A stretch of DNA of 64,000 nucleotides, taken from positions 372,001 to 436,000 of the forward strand of contig NW_027077451.1 of assembly GCF_963924675.1 (NCBI RefSeq), given 5' to 3'. Numbering within the stretch: position 1 is the stretch's first letter; each line of letters starts with the position of its first letter. The stretch is from Phocoena phocoena. Taxonomy: Eukaryota; Chordata; Mammalia; Artiodactyla; Phocoenidae. Below the pieces are notes generated by a model. The model worked only from the letters and a program-made list of their open reading frames with translations. It ran no database searches and was not told the DNA's origin. Both the position numbers and the translations under genes were made by a program. Positions 25,742 to 39,725 of the stretch are shown piece after piece.

Positions 25742-27489
25742 GACAGCTATCCTCCAAAAATATATTGAAGTAAGCCTGCGAAGGGGACTTGAAAGCGGGG
25801 CTGAATTTCAGGAAAACGATTGCAGGGGGTAGACTGGAATTGCACTGAAAGCATAGGAAAAGAGGCACAACGTCGACAATGATGCACTTGGCCAAAAAGG
25901 GCGTATGCGTTTTTTCCTGAATATATTTAGGAAAAAACGCATACGCCCTTTTTGGCCAACCAAGCAAGCCTGTAAAGGAAATCTGCACTACAATGAAATC
26001 TCACTGCCCCCCCGGGCAAAAAGGCCATCTGAAAAAAGTGTAAAATCCAGAAAGGTAGGACAGGATATGGAGAACAGGGAGCCTTGTTATGCTGATTGGC
26101 CGGATGTAAATTCCCAGCAGCCACCCTAGAGAAGTGTATGGTGTTTCCTGAAATACGTAAGAAACAAAGCAACACAGCCTATGGCACTTCCACTTATGGT
26201 CCTATAGCTTACGGAAATTAAAATCAAAAACAGACAGCCACCCCAATATTTGGGACGGCTGTGTTCCCAAAAAGCTCGTCTACAGTATCAGGTAAATATC
26301 CCAGAAAGCAAAAAATGGATAAAGAAGTTGTGGCACGTACGTACAATGCAATATCACTCAGCAATGAAATCTGTGTCATCAGGCCCATAGCGGCATAGTG
26401 AGTGGATGCAGGTACAGTGTTTCTACGTGAACTACGTCACACAGAAAAAGAAACATCATAAGATATCACTAATACACGGAATGTAAACTTGACTACACAT
26501 GAACTGAATTACAAAACAGAACAGGGTCTCAAATTTAGAAAACCAACTAGTGCATGCTTATGGGGAAAGGTGTGTTGGGGTGCTGCATAAAACCAGAGAC
26601 TGAAATTAGCACAGATAACATTCCATAAGCCAAATATGTAATAGACAAGACCTACTCCTTGCTCAACGAAATGGACTCAACACCACATATTCAACGCCTA
26701 GGAATATACCTGACTAGGAAGAATCTTAAAACCCATGGATATATATGTCTCCGTAAGAGAATCAAGCGTGTGTACAGCGGCGGAAATGCAGCAGTGAAAA
26801 TCCGATAAATCCCATTATCAAAATAAATTTCGAAAACAAAACACAAAGACAGTGAAATAGAGAGCAATTCTTAAATAATTCACTCAGGGCATGTGATGCA
26901 ACCGGGATTGACCACATCTACACCCAGAGCTGGTTGAGACATAAGGCTGGACACTTCTGGCTGATAGCACTGTTGAGTTTCGGTGAGCAAATGCAGACCC
27001 TTTGAAGTCATACTGCATGGTACCCATTCCATGGGTCCCAACTCTCCAGGTTCAAGGCATTCTTCCTCCAGCTAAAACATGCATGGGAAACCCAGAGTAT
27101 CGTCCACCGTGTGATTGGGAAACGATTTAAAATGCATCTCAGTTTTCGTATCCTGGTCCTCGGGTTCACCATTCCAGAGGCTTTACTAACACTCTCCCCG
27201 CTTGGAGAGTCAGTGCCTTTAACCTCCTGTTTGGCACAGCTTGCCATTTCTGTGCAAGATGAACAGGAATAGGGAGAACCAATGAGAGACTAGCTGTAGG
27301 TGTCTGCACGGGCAAATGTAACGCTCATTGCCCACCAGGAAGAGGAATTAAACAAAGGCTCAGTGTGCCCTGCTGGAAACAGATTAGGGCCTGAAGCAAT
27401 CCTGCGGTTTTCTGCCCAGCTCACAAGAAAGCGAGTTGAAGAAAGGAGCTCAGGGGCACTGTACTTCACAAACCTGCAGAGTTATAAAT
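25742..27489 (+). repeat. Satellite monomer 14
   Basis: 1,748 bp. Palindrome 25888-25959 has one mismatch (TATTTAGG), the same as in monomer 12, 3,497 bp upstream. Confidence 0.93.
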
Positions 27490-29244
27490 GACAGCTATCC
27501 TCCAAAAATATATTGAAGTAAGCCTGCGAAGGGGACTTGAAAGCGGGGCTGAATTTCAGGAAAACGATTGCAGGGGGTAGACTGGAATTGCCCTGAAAGC
27601 ATAGGAAAAGAGGCACAACGTCGACAATGATGCACTTGGCCAAAAAGGGCGTATGCGTTTTTTCCTGAATATATTCAGGAAAAAACGCATACGCCCTTTT
27701 TGTTCAACCAAGCAAGCCTGTAAAGGAAATCTGCACTACAATGAAATCTCATTCCCCCCCCCCCCCCCGGGCAAAAGGGCCATCTGAAAAAAGTGTAAAA
27801 TCCAGAAAGGTAGGACAGGATATGGAGAACAGGGAGCCTTGTTATGCTGATTGGCAGGATGTAAATTTCCAGCAGCCACCCTGGAGAAGTGTATGGTGTT
27901 TCCTGAAACACCTAAGAAACAAAGCAACACAGCCTATGGCACTTCCACTTATGGTCCTATAGCTTACGGAAAGTAAAATCAAAAACAGACAGCCACCCCA
28001 ATATTTGGGACGGCTGTGTTCACAAGAAGCTCGTCTACAGTATCAGGTAAATATCCCAGAAAGCAAAAAATGGATAAAGAAGTTGTGGCACGTACGTACA
28101 ATGCAATATCCCTCAGCAATGAAATCTGTGTCATCAGGCCCGTAGCGGCATAGTGAGTGGATGCAGGTACGGTGATTCTACGTGAACTACGTCACACAGA
28201 AAAAGAAACATCATAAGATATCACTAATACACGGAATGTAAACTTGACTACACATGAACTGAATTACAAAAAAGAACAGGGTCTCAAATTTAGAAAACCA
28301 ACTAGTGCTTGCTTATGGGGAAAGGTGCCTTGGGGTGCTGCATAAAACCAGAGACTGAAATTAGCACAGATAACATTCCATAAGCCAAATATGTAATAGA
28401 CAAGACCTACTCCTTGCTCAACGAAATGGACTCAACACCACATATTCAACGCCTAGGAATATACCTGACTAGGAAGAATCTTAAAACCCATGGATATATA
28501 TGTCTCCGTAAGAGAATCAAGCGTGTGTACAGCGGCGGAAATGCAGCAGTGAAAATCCGATAAATCCCATTATCAAAATAAATTTCGAAAACAAAACACA
28601 AAGACAGTGAAATAGAGAGCAATTCTTAAATAATTCACTCAGGGCATGTGATGCAACCGGGATTGACCACATCTACACCCAGAGCTGGTTGAGACATAAG
28701 GCTGGACACTTCTGGCTGATAGCACTGGTGAGTTTCGGTGAGCAAATGCAGACCCTTTGAAGTCATACAGCATGGTACTCATTCCATGGGTCCCAACTCT
28801 CCAGGTTCAAGGCATTCTTCCTCCAGCTAAAACATGCATGGGAAACCCAGAGTATCGTCCACCGTGTGATTGGGAAACGATTTAAAATGCATCTCAGTTT
28901 TCGTATCCTGGTCCTCGGGTTCACCATTCCAGATGCTTTACTAACACTCTCCCCGCTTGGAGAGTCAGTGCCTTTAACCTCCTGTTTGGCACAGCTTGCC
29001 ATTTCTGTGCAAGATGAACAGGAATAGGGAGAACCAATGAGAGACTAGCTGTAGGTGTCTGCACGGGCAAATGTAACGCTCATTGCCCACCAGGAAGAGG
29101 AATTAAACAAAGGCTCAGTGTGCCCTGCTGGAAACAGATTAGGGCCTGAAGCAATCCTGCGGTTTTGTGCCCAGCTCACAAGAAAGCGAGTTGAAGAAAG
29201 GAGCTCAGGGGCACTGTACTTCACAAACCTGCAGAGTTATAAAT
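27490..29244 (+). repeat. Satellite monomer 15
   Basis: 1,755 bp, with a 15-base C run at about 27754-27768. Palindrome 27636-27707 has two right-end mismatches (TTGTTCAA). Confidence 0.93.
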
Positions 29245-30992
29245 GACAGCTATCCTCCAAAAATATATTGAAGTAAGCCTGCGAAGGGGACTTGAAAGCG
29301 GGGCTGAATTTCAGGAAAACGATTGCAGGGGGTAGACTGGAATTGCCCTGAAAGCATAGGAAAAGAGGCACAACGTCGACAATGATGCACTTGGCCAAAA
29401 AGGGCGTATGCGTTTTTTCCTGAATATATTCAGGAAAAAACGCATACGCCCTTTTTGGCCAACCAAGCAAGCCTGTAAAGGAAATCTGCACTACAATGAA
29501 ATCTCACTGCCCCCCCGGGCAAAAGGGCCATCTGAAAAAAGTGTAAAATCCAGAAAGGTAGGACAGGATATGGAGAACAGGGAGCCTTGTTATGCTGATT
29601 GGCAGGATGTAAATTGCCAGCAGCCACCCTGGAGAAGTGTATGGTGTTTCCTGAAACACGTAAGAAACAGAGCAACACAGCCTATGGCACTTCCACTTAT
29701 GGTCCTATAGCTTACGGAAATTAAAATCAAAAACAGACAGCCACCCCAATATTTGGGACGGCTGTGTTCACAAGAAGCTCGTCTACAGTATCAGGTAAAT
29801 ATCCCAGAAAGCAAAAAATGGATAAAGAAGTTGTGGCACGTACGTACAATGCAATATCACTCAGCAATGAAATCTGTGTCATCAGGCCCGTAGCGGCATA
29901 GTGAGTGGATGCAGGTACGGTGATTCTACGTGAACTACGTCACACAGAAAAAGAAACATCATAAGATATCACTAATACACGGAATGTAAACTTGACTACA
30001 CATGAACTGAATTACAAAAAAGAACAGGGTCTCAAATTTAGAAAACCAACTAGTGCTTGCTTATGGGGAAAGGTGCGTTGGGGTGCTGCATAAAACCAGA
30101 GACTGAAATTAGCACAGATAACTTTCCATAAGCCAAATATGTAATAGACAAGACCTACTCCTTGCTCAACGAAATGGACCCAACACCACATATTCAACGC
30201 CTAGGAATATACCTGACTAGGAAGAATCTTAAAACCCATGGATATATATGTCTCCGTAAGAGAATCAAGCGTGTGTACAGTGGCCGAAACGCAGCAGTGA
30301 AAATCCGATAAATCCCATTATCAAAATAAATTTCGAAAACAAAACACAAAGACAGTGAAATAGAGAGCAATTCTTAAATAATTCACTCAGGGCATGTGAT
30401 GCAACCGGGATTGACCACATCTACACCCAGAGCTGGTTGAGACATAAGGCTGGACACTTCAGGCTGATAGCATTGGTGAGTTTCGGTGAGCAAATGCAGA
30501 CCCTTTGAAGTCATACTGCATGGTACCCAAGCCATGGGTCCCAACTCTCCAGGTTCAAGGGATTCTTCCTCCAGCTAAAACATGCATGGGAAACCCAGAG
30601 TATCGTCCACCGTGTGATTGGGAAATGATTTAAAATGCATCTCAGGTTTCGTATCCTGGTCCTCGGGTTCACCATTCCAGATGCTTTACTATCACTCTCC
30701 CCGCTTGGAGAGTCAGTGCCTTTAACCTCCTGTTTGGCACAGCTTGCAATTTCTGTGCAAGATGAACAGGAATAGGGAGAACCAATGAGAGACTAGCTGT
30801 AGGTGTCTGCACGGGCAAATGTAACGCTCATTGCCCACCAGGAAGAGGAATTAAACAAAGGCTCAGTGTGCCCTGCTGGAAACAGTTTAGGGCCTGAAGC
30901 AATCCTGCGGTTTTGTGCCCAGCTCACAAGAAAGCGAGTTGAAGAAAGGAGTTCAGGGGCACTGTACTTCACAAACCTGCAGAGTTATAAAT
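29245..30992 (+). repeat. Satellite monomer 16
   Basis: 1,748 bp, perfect palindrome at 29391-29462. Confidence 0.93.
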
Positions 30993-32740
30993 GACAGCTA
31001 TCCTCCAAAAATATATTGAAGTAAGCCTGCGAAAGGGACTTGAAAGCGGGGCTGAATTTCAGGAAAACGATTGCAGGGGGTAGACTGGAATTGCCCTGAA
31101 AGCATAGGAAAAGAGGCACAACGTCGACAATGATGCACTTGGCCAAAAAGGGCGTATGCGTTTTTTCCTGAATATATTCAGGAAAAAACGCATACGCCCT
31201 TTTTAGCCAACCAAGCAAGCCTGTAAAGGAAATCTGCACTACAATGAAATCTCACTGCCCCCCCGGGCAAAAGGGCCATCTGAAAAAAGTGTAAAACCCA
31301 GAAAGGTAGGACAGGATATGGAGAACAGGGAGCCTTGTTATGCTGATTGGCAGGATGTAAATTGCCAGCAGCCATTCTGGAGAAGTGTATGGTGTTTCCT
31401 GAAACACGTAAGAAACAAAGCAACACAGCCTATGGCACTTCCACTTATGGTCTTATAGCTTACGGAAATTAAAATCAAAAACAGACAGCCACCCCAATAT
31501 TTGGGATGGCTGTGTTCACAAGAAGCTCGTCCACAGTATCAGGTAAATATCCCAGAAAGCAAAAAATGGATAAAGAAGTTGTGGCACGTACGTACAATGC
31601 AATATCACTCAGCAATGAAATCTGTGTCATCAGGCCCGTAGCGGCATAGTGAGTGGATGCAGGTACGGTGATTCTACGTGAACTACGTCACACAGAAAAA
31701 GAAACATCATAAGATATCACTAATACACGGAATGTAAACTTGACTACACATGAACTGAATTACAAAACAGAACAGGGTCTCAAATTTAAAAAACCAACTA
31801 GTGCTTGCTTATGGGGAAAGGTGCCTTGGGGTGCTGCATAAAACCAGAGACTGAAATTAGTACAGATAACATTCCATAAGACAAATATGTCATACACAAG
31901 ACCTACTCCTTGCTCAACGAAATGGACTCAACACCACATATTCAACGCCTAGGAATATACCTGACTAGGAGGAATCTTAAAACCCATGGTTATATATGTC
32001 TCCGTAAGAGAATCAAGCGTGTGTACAGCGGCCGAAACGCAGCACTGAAAATCCGATAAATCCCATTATCAAAATAAATTTCGAAAACAAAACACAAAGA
32101 CAGTGAAATAGAGAGCAATTCTTACATAATTCACTCAGGGCATGTGATGGAACCGGGATTGACCACATCTACACCCAGAGCTGGTTGAGACATAAGGCTG
32201 GACACTTCAGGCTGATAGCATTGGTGAGTTTCGGTGAGCAAATGCAGACCCTTTGAAGTCATACTGCATGGTACACATTCCATGGGTCCCAACTCTCCAG
32301 GTTCAAGGCATTCTTCCTCCAGCTAAAACATGCATGGGAAACCCAGAGTATCGTCCACCGTGTGATTGGGAAACGATTTAAAATGCATCTCAGTTTTCGT
32401 ATCCTGGTCTTCGGGTTCACCATTCCAGATGCTTTACTAACACTCTCCCCGCTTGGAGAGTCAGTGCCTTTAACCTCCTGTTTGGCACAGCTTGCAATTT
32501 CTGTGCAAGATGAACAGGAATAGGGACAACCAATGAGAGACTAGCTGTAGGTGTCTGCACGGGCAAATGTAACGCTCATTTCCCACCAGGAAGAGGAATT
32601 AACCAAAGGCTCAGCATGCCCTGCCGGAAACAGATTAGGGCCTGAAGCAATCCTGCGGTTTTGTGCCCAGCTCACAAGAAAGCGAGTTGAAGAAAGGAGC
32701 TCAGGGGCACAGTAATTCACAAACCTGCAGAGTCATAAAT
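30993..32740 (+). repeat. Satellite monomer 17
   Basis: 1,748 bp. Palindrome 31139-31210 has one mismatch (TTTTTAGCC). Scattered private changes (CAGCCATTCTGG, GTCATACACAAG). Confidence 0.93.
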
Positions 32741-34487
32741 GACAGCTATCCTCCAAAAATATATTGAAGTAAGCCTGCGAAGGGGACTTGAAAGCGGGGC
32801 AGAATTTCAGGAAAACGATTGCAGGGGGTAGACTGGAATTGCCCTGAAAGCATTGGAAAAGAGGCAGAACGTTGACAATGATGCACTTGGCCAAAAAGGG
32901 CGTATGCGTTTTTACCTGAATATATTCAGGAAAAAACGCATACGCCCTTTTTGGCCAACCAAGCAAGCCTGTAAAGGAAATCTGCACTACAATGAAGTCT
33001 CACTGCCCCCCGGGCAAAAGGGCCATCTGAAAAAAGTGTAAAATCCAGAAAGGTAGGACAGGATATGGAGAACAGGGAGCCTTGTTATGCTGATTGGCAG
33101 GATGTAAATTGCCAGCAGCCACCCTGGAGAAGTGTATGGTGTTTCCTGAAAGACGTAAGAAACAGAGCAACACAGCCTATGGCACTTCCACTTATGGTCC
33201 TATAGCTTACGGAAATTAAAATCAAAAACAGACAGCCACCCCAATATTTGGGACGGCTGTGTTCACAAGAAGCTCGTCTACAGTATCAGGTAAATATCCC
33301 AGAAAGCAAAAAATGGATAAAGAAGTTGTGGCACGTACGTACAATGCAATATCACTCAGCAATGAAATCTGTGTCATCAGGCCCGTAGCGGCATAGTGAG
33401 TGGATGCAGGTACGGTGATTCTACGTGAACTACGTCACACAGAAAAAGAAACATCATAAGATATCACTAATACACGGAATGTACACTTGACTACACATGA
33501 ACTGAATTACAAAACAGAACAGGGTCTCAAATTTAGAAAACCAACTAGTGCTTGCTTATGGGGAAAGGTGTTTTGGGGTGCTGCATAAAACCAGAGACTG
33601 AAATTACCACAGATAACTTTCCATAAGCCAAATATGTAAAAGACAAGACCTACTCCTTGCTCAACGAAATGGACCCAACACCACATATTCAACGCCTAGG
33701 AATATACCTGACTAGGAAGAATCTTAAAACCCATGGATATATATGTCTCCGTAAGAGAATCAAGCGTGTGTACAGCGGCCGAAACGCAGCAGTGAACATC
33801 CGATAAATCCCATTATCAAAATAAATTTCGAAAACAAAACACAAAGACAGTGAAATAGAGAGCAATTCTTAAATAATTCACTCATGGCATGTGATGCAAC
33901 CGGGATTGACCACATCTACACCCACAGCTGGTTGAGACATAAGGCTGGACACTTCAGGCTGATAGCATTGGTGAGTTTCGGTGAGCAAATGCAGACCCTT
34001 TGAAGTCATACTGCATGGTACACATTCCATGGGTCCCAACGCTCCAGGTTCAATGGATTCGTCCTCCAGCTAAAACATGCATGGGAAACCCAGAGTATCG
34101 TCCACCGTGTGATTGGGAAACGATTTAAAAGGCATCTAAGTTTTCGTATCCTGGTCCTCGGGTTCACCATTCCAGATGCTTTACTAACACTCTCCCCGCT
34201 TGGAGAGTCAGTGCCTTTAACCTCCTCTTTGGCACAGCTTGCAATTTCTGTGCAAGATGAACAGGAATAGGGAGAACAAATGAGAGACTAGCCGTAGGTG
34301 TCTGCTCGGGCAAATGTAATGCTCATTGCCCACCAGGAAGAGGAATTAAACAAAGGCTCAGCATGCCCTGCTGAAAACAGATTAGGGCCTGAAGCAATAC
34401 TGCGGTTTTGTGCCCAGCTCACAAGAAAGCGAGTTGAAGAAAGGAGCTCAGGTGCACTGTAATTCACAAACCTGCAGAGTTATAAAT
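32741..34487 (+). repeat. Satellite monomer 18
   Basis: 1,747 bp. Palindrome 32887-32958 has one mismatch (TTTTTACCTG). Confidence 0.93.
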
Positions 34488-36233
34488 GACAGCTATCCTC
34501 CAAAAATATATTGAAGTAAGCCTGCGAAGGGGACTTGAAAGCGGGGCAGAATTTCAGGAAAACGATTGCAGGGATAGACTGGAATTGCCCTGAAAGCATA
34601 GGAAAAGAGGCAGAACGTCGACAATGATGCACTTGGCCAAAAAGGGCGTATGCGTTTTTTCCTGAATATATTCAGGAAAAAACGCATATGCCCTTTTTGG
34701 CCAACCAAGCAAGCCTGTAAAGGAAATCTGCACCACAACGAAGTCTCACTGCCCCCCGGGCAAAAGGGCCATCTGAAAAAAAGTGTAAAATCCAGAAAGG
34801 TAGGACAGGATATGGAGAACAGGGAGCCTTGTTATGCTGATTGGCAGGATGTAAATTGCCAGCAGCCACCCTGGAGAAGTGTATGGTGTTTCCTGAAACA
34901 CGTAAGAAACAAAGCAACACAGCCTATGGCACTTCCACTTATGGTCCTATAGCTTACGGAAATTAAAATCAAAAACAGACAGCCACCCCAATATTTGGGA
35001 CGGCTGAGTTCACAAGAAGCTCGTCTACAGTATCAGGTAAATATCCCAGAAAACAAACAATAGATAAAGAAGTTGTGGCTCGTACGTACAATGCAATATC
35101 ACTCAGCAATGAATTCTGTGTCATCAGGCCCGTAGCGGCATAGTGAGTGGATGCAGGTACGGTGTTTCTACGTGAACTACGTCACACAGAAAAAGAAACA
35201 TCATAAGATATCACTAATACACGGAATGTAAACTTGACTACACATGAACTGAATTACAAAACAGAACAGGGTCTCAAATTTAGAAAACCAACTAGTGCTT
35301 GCTTATGGGGAAAGGTGCTTTGGGGTGCTGCATAAAACCAGAGACTGAAATTAGCACAGATAACTTTCCATAAGCCAAATATGTAATAGACAAGACCTAC
35401 TCTTGTTCAACGAAATGGACCCAACACCACATATTCAACGCCTAGGATTATACCTGACTAGGAAGAATCTTAAAACCCATGGATTTATATGTCTCCGTAA
35501 GAGAATCAAGCGTGTGTACAGCGGCATAAACGCAGCAGTGAAAATCCGATAAATCCCATTATCAAAATAAATTTCAAAAACAAAACACAAAGACAGTGAA
35601 ATAGAGAGCAATTCTTAAACAATTCACTCAGGGCATGTGATACAACCGGGATTAACCACATCTACACCCAGAGCTGGTTGAGACATAAGGCTGGACACTT
35701 CAGGCTGATAGCATTGGTGAGTTTTGGTGAGCAAATGCAGACCCTTTGAAGTCATACTGCATGGTACCCATTCCATGGGTCCCAACTCTCCAGGTTCAAG
35801 GCATTCTTCCTCCAGCTAAAACATGCATGGGAAACCCAGAGTATCGTCCACCGTGTGATTGGGAAACGATTTAAAATACATCTCAGTTTTCGTATCCTGG
35901 TCCTCGGGTTCACCATTCCAGATGCTTTACTAACACTCTCCCCGCTTGGAGAGTCAGTGCCTTTAACCTCCTCTTTGGCACAGCTTGCAATTTCTGTGCA
36001 AGATGAACAGGAATACGGAGAACCAATGAGAGACTAGCTGTAGGTGTCTGCACGGGCAAATGTAACGCTTATTTCCCACCAGGAAGAGGAATTAACCAAA
36101 GGCTCAGCATGCCCTGCCGGAAACAGATTAGGGCCTGAAGCAATCCTGCGGTTTTGTGCCCAGCTCACAAGAAAGCGAGTTGAAGAAAGGAGCTCAGGGG
36201 CACTGTAATTCACAAACCTGCAGAGTCATAAAT
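34488..36233 (+). repeat. Satellite monomer 19
   Basis: 1,746 bp. One palindrome mismatch (GCATATGCCC). Carries private markers CACCACAACGAAG and CAATGAATTCTG that reappear in the second array at 61697 and 62071. Confidence 0.93.
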
Positions 36234-37979
36234 GACAGCTATCCTCCAAAAATATATTGAAGTAAGCCTGCGAAGGGTACTTGAAAGCGGGACAGAATTT
36301 CAGGAAAACGATTGCAGGGGGTAGACTGGAATTGCCCTGAAAGCATAGGAAAAGAGGCAGAACGTTGACAATGATGCACTTGGCCAAAAAGGGCGTATGC
36401 GTTTTTTCCTGAATATATTCAGGAAAAAACGCATACGCCCTTTTTGGCCAACCAAGCAAGCCTGTAAAGGAAATCTGCACTACAATGAAGTCTCACTGCC
36501 CCCCGGGCAAAAGGGCCATCTGCAAAAAGTGTAAAATCCAGAAAGTTAGGACAGGATATGGAGAACAGGGAGCCTTGTTATGCTGATTGGCAGGATGTAA
36601 ATTGCCAGCAGCCACCCTGGAGAAGTGTATGGTGTTTCCTGAAACACGTAAGAAACAAAGCAACACAGCCTATGGCACTTCCACTTATGGTCCTATAGCT
36701 TACGGAAATTAAAATCAAAAACAGACAGCCACCCCAATATTTGGGACGGCTGTGTTCACAAGAAGCTCGTCTACAATATCAGGTAAATATCCCAGAAGGC
36801 AAAAAATGGATAAAGAAGTTGTGGCACGTACGTGCAATGCAGTATCACTCAGCAATGAAATCTGTGTCATCAGGCCCGTAGCGGCATAGTGAGAGGATGC
36901 AGATAAGGTGATTCTACGTGAACTACGTCACACAGAAAAAGAAACATCATAAGATATCACTAATACACGGAATGTAAACTTGACTACACATGAACTGAAT
37001 TACAAAACAGAACAGGGTCTCAAATTTAGAAAACCAACTAGTGCTTGCTTATGGGGAAAGGTGCCTTGGGGTGCTGCATAAAACCAGAGACTGAAATTAG
37101 CACAGATAACATTCCATAAGCCAAATATGTAATAGACAAGACCTACTCCTTGCTCAACGAAATGGACTCAACACCACATATTCAACGCCTAGGAATATAC
37201 CTGACTAGGAAGAATCTTAAAACCCATGGATATATATGTCTCCGTAAGAGAATCAAGCGTGTGTACAGCGGCCGAAACGCAGCAGTGAAAATCCGATAAA
37301 TCCCATTATCAAAATAAATTTAGAAACAAAACACAAAGACAGTGAAATAGAGAGCAATTCTTAAATAATTCACTCAGGGAATGTGATGCAACCGGGATTG
37401 ACCACATCTACACCCACAGATGGTTGAGACATAAGGCTGGACACTTCAGGCTGATAGCATTGGTGAGTTTTGGTGAGCAAATGCAGACCCTTTGAAGTCA
37501 TACTGCATGGTACCCATTCCATGGGTCCCACCTCTCCAGGTTCAAGGGATTCTTCCTCCAGCTAAAACATGCATGGGAAACCCAGAGTATCGTCCACCGT
37601 TTGATTGGGAAACGATTTAAAATGCATCTCAGTTTTCGTATCCTGGTCCTCGGGTTCACCATTCCAGATGCTTTACTAACACTCTCCCCGCTTGGAGAGT
37701 CAGTGCCTTTAACCTCCTCTTTGGCACAGCTTGCAATTTCTGTGCAAGATTAACAGGAATAGGGAGAACCAATGAGAGACTAGCTGTAGGTGTCTGCACG
37801 GGCAAATGTAACGCTCATTGCCGACCAGGAAGAGGAATTAAACAAAGGCTCAGCGTGCCCTGCCGAAAACAGATTAGGGCCTGAAGCAATCCTGCTGTTT
37901 TGTGCCCAGCTCACAAGAAAGCGAGTTGAAGAAAGGAGCTCAGGGGCACTGTAAATCACAAACCTGCAGAGTTATAAAT
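36234..37979 (+). repeat. Satellite monomer 20
   Basis: 1,746 bp, perfect palindrome at 36380-36451. Part of the 5,236-bp duplication; monomer 23 is its copy. Confidence 0.93.
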
Positions 37980-39725
37980 GACAGCTATCCTCCAAAAATA
38001 TATTGAAGTAAGCCTGCGAAGGGGACTTGAAAGCGGGGCAGAATTTCAGGAAAACGATTGCAGGGAGTAGACTGGAATTGCCCTGAAAGCATAGGAAAAG
38101 AGGCAGAACGTCGACAATGATGCACTTGGCCAAAAAGGGCGTATGCGTTTTTTCCTGAATATATTCAGGAAAAAACGCATACGCCCTTTTTGGCCAACCA
38201 AGCAAGCCTGTAAAGGAAATCTGCACTACAATGAAGTCTCACTGCCCCCCGGGCAAAAGGACCATCAGCAAAAAGTGTAAAATCCAGAAAGGTAGGACAG
38301 GATATGGAGAACAGGGAGCCTTGTTATGCTGATTGGCAGGATGTAAATTGCCAGCAGCCACCCTGGAGAAGTGTATGGTGTTTCCTGAAACACGTAAGAA
38401 ACAGAGCAACACAGCCTATGGCACTTCCACTTATGGTCCTATAGCCTACGGAAATTAAAATCAAAAACAGACAGCCACCCCAATATTTGGGACGGCTGTG
38501 TTCACAAGAAGCTCGTCTACAATATCAGGTAAATACCCTAGAAAGTAAAAAATGGATAAAGAAGTTGTGGCACGTACGTACAATGCAATATCACTCAGCA
38601 ATGAAATCTGTGTCATCAGGCCCGTAGCGGCATAGTGAGTGGATGCAGGTACGGTGATTCTACGTGAACTACGTCACACAGAAAAAGAAACATCATAAGA
38701 TATCACTAATACACGGAATGTAAACTTGACTACACATGAACTGAGTTACAAAACAGAGCAGGGTCTCAAATTAAAAAACCAACTAGTGCTTGCTTATGGG
38801 GAAAGGTGCCTTGGGGTGCTGCAAAAAACTAGAGACTGAAATTAGCACAGATAACTTTCCATAAGCCAAATATGTAATAGACAAGTCCTACTCCTTGCTC
38901 AACGAAATGGACTCAACACCACATATTCAACGCCTAGGAATATACCTGACTAGGAAGAATCTTAAAACCCATGGATTTATACGTCTCCGTAAGAGAATCA
39001 AGCGTGTGTACAGCGGCATAAACGCAGCAGTGAAAATCCGATAAATCCCATTATCAAAATAAATTTCAAAAACAAAACACAAAGACAGTGAAATAGAGAG
39101 CAATTCTTAAACAATTCACTCAGGGCATGTGATGCAACCAGGATTGACCACATCTACACCCACAGCTGGTTGAGACATAAGGCTGGACACTTCAGGCTGA
39201 TAGCATTGGTGAGTTTTGGTGAGCAAATGCAGACCCTTTGAAGTCATACTGCATGGTACCCATTCCATGGGTCCCAACTCTCCAGGTTCAAGGGATTCTT
39301 CCTCCAGCTAAAACATGCATGGGAAACCCAGAGTATCGTCCACCGTGTGATTGGGAAACGATTTACAATGCATCTCAGTTTTCGTATCCTGGTCCTCGGG
39401 TTCACCATTCCAGATGCTTTACTAACACTCTCCCCGCTTGGAGAGTCAGTGCCTTTAACCTCCTCTTTGGCACAGCTTGCAATTTCTGTGCAAGATGAAC
39501 AGGAATAGGGAGAACCAATGAGAGACTAGCTGTAGGTGTCTGCACGGGCAAATGTAATGCTCATTTCCCACCAGGAAGAGGAATTAACCAAACGCTCAGC
39601 GTGCCCTGCTGGAAAGAGATTAGTGCCTGAAGCAATCCTGCGGTTTTGTGCCCAGCTCACAAGAAAGCGAGTTGAAGAAAGGAGCTCAGGGGCACTGTAA
39701 TTCACAAACCTGCAGAGTTATAAAT
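37980..39725 (+). repeat. Satellite monomer 21
   Basis: 1,746 bp, perfect palindrome at 38126-38197. Monomer 24 is its copy, differing just after the palindrome (CAAAAGGACCATCAGC here, TAAATGGGCCATCTGA there). Confidence 0.93.

Noticed and set aside
39238..39498. 86-codon plus-strand frame, repeated at 44474 and similar at 46216
   Set aside because: Satellite sequence; identical because of the 5,236-bp duplication. No recognisable protein family.
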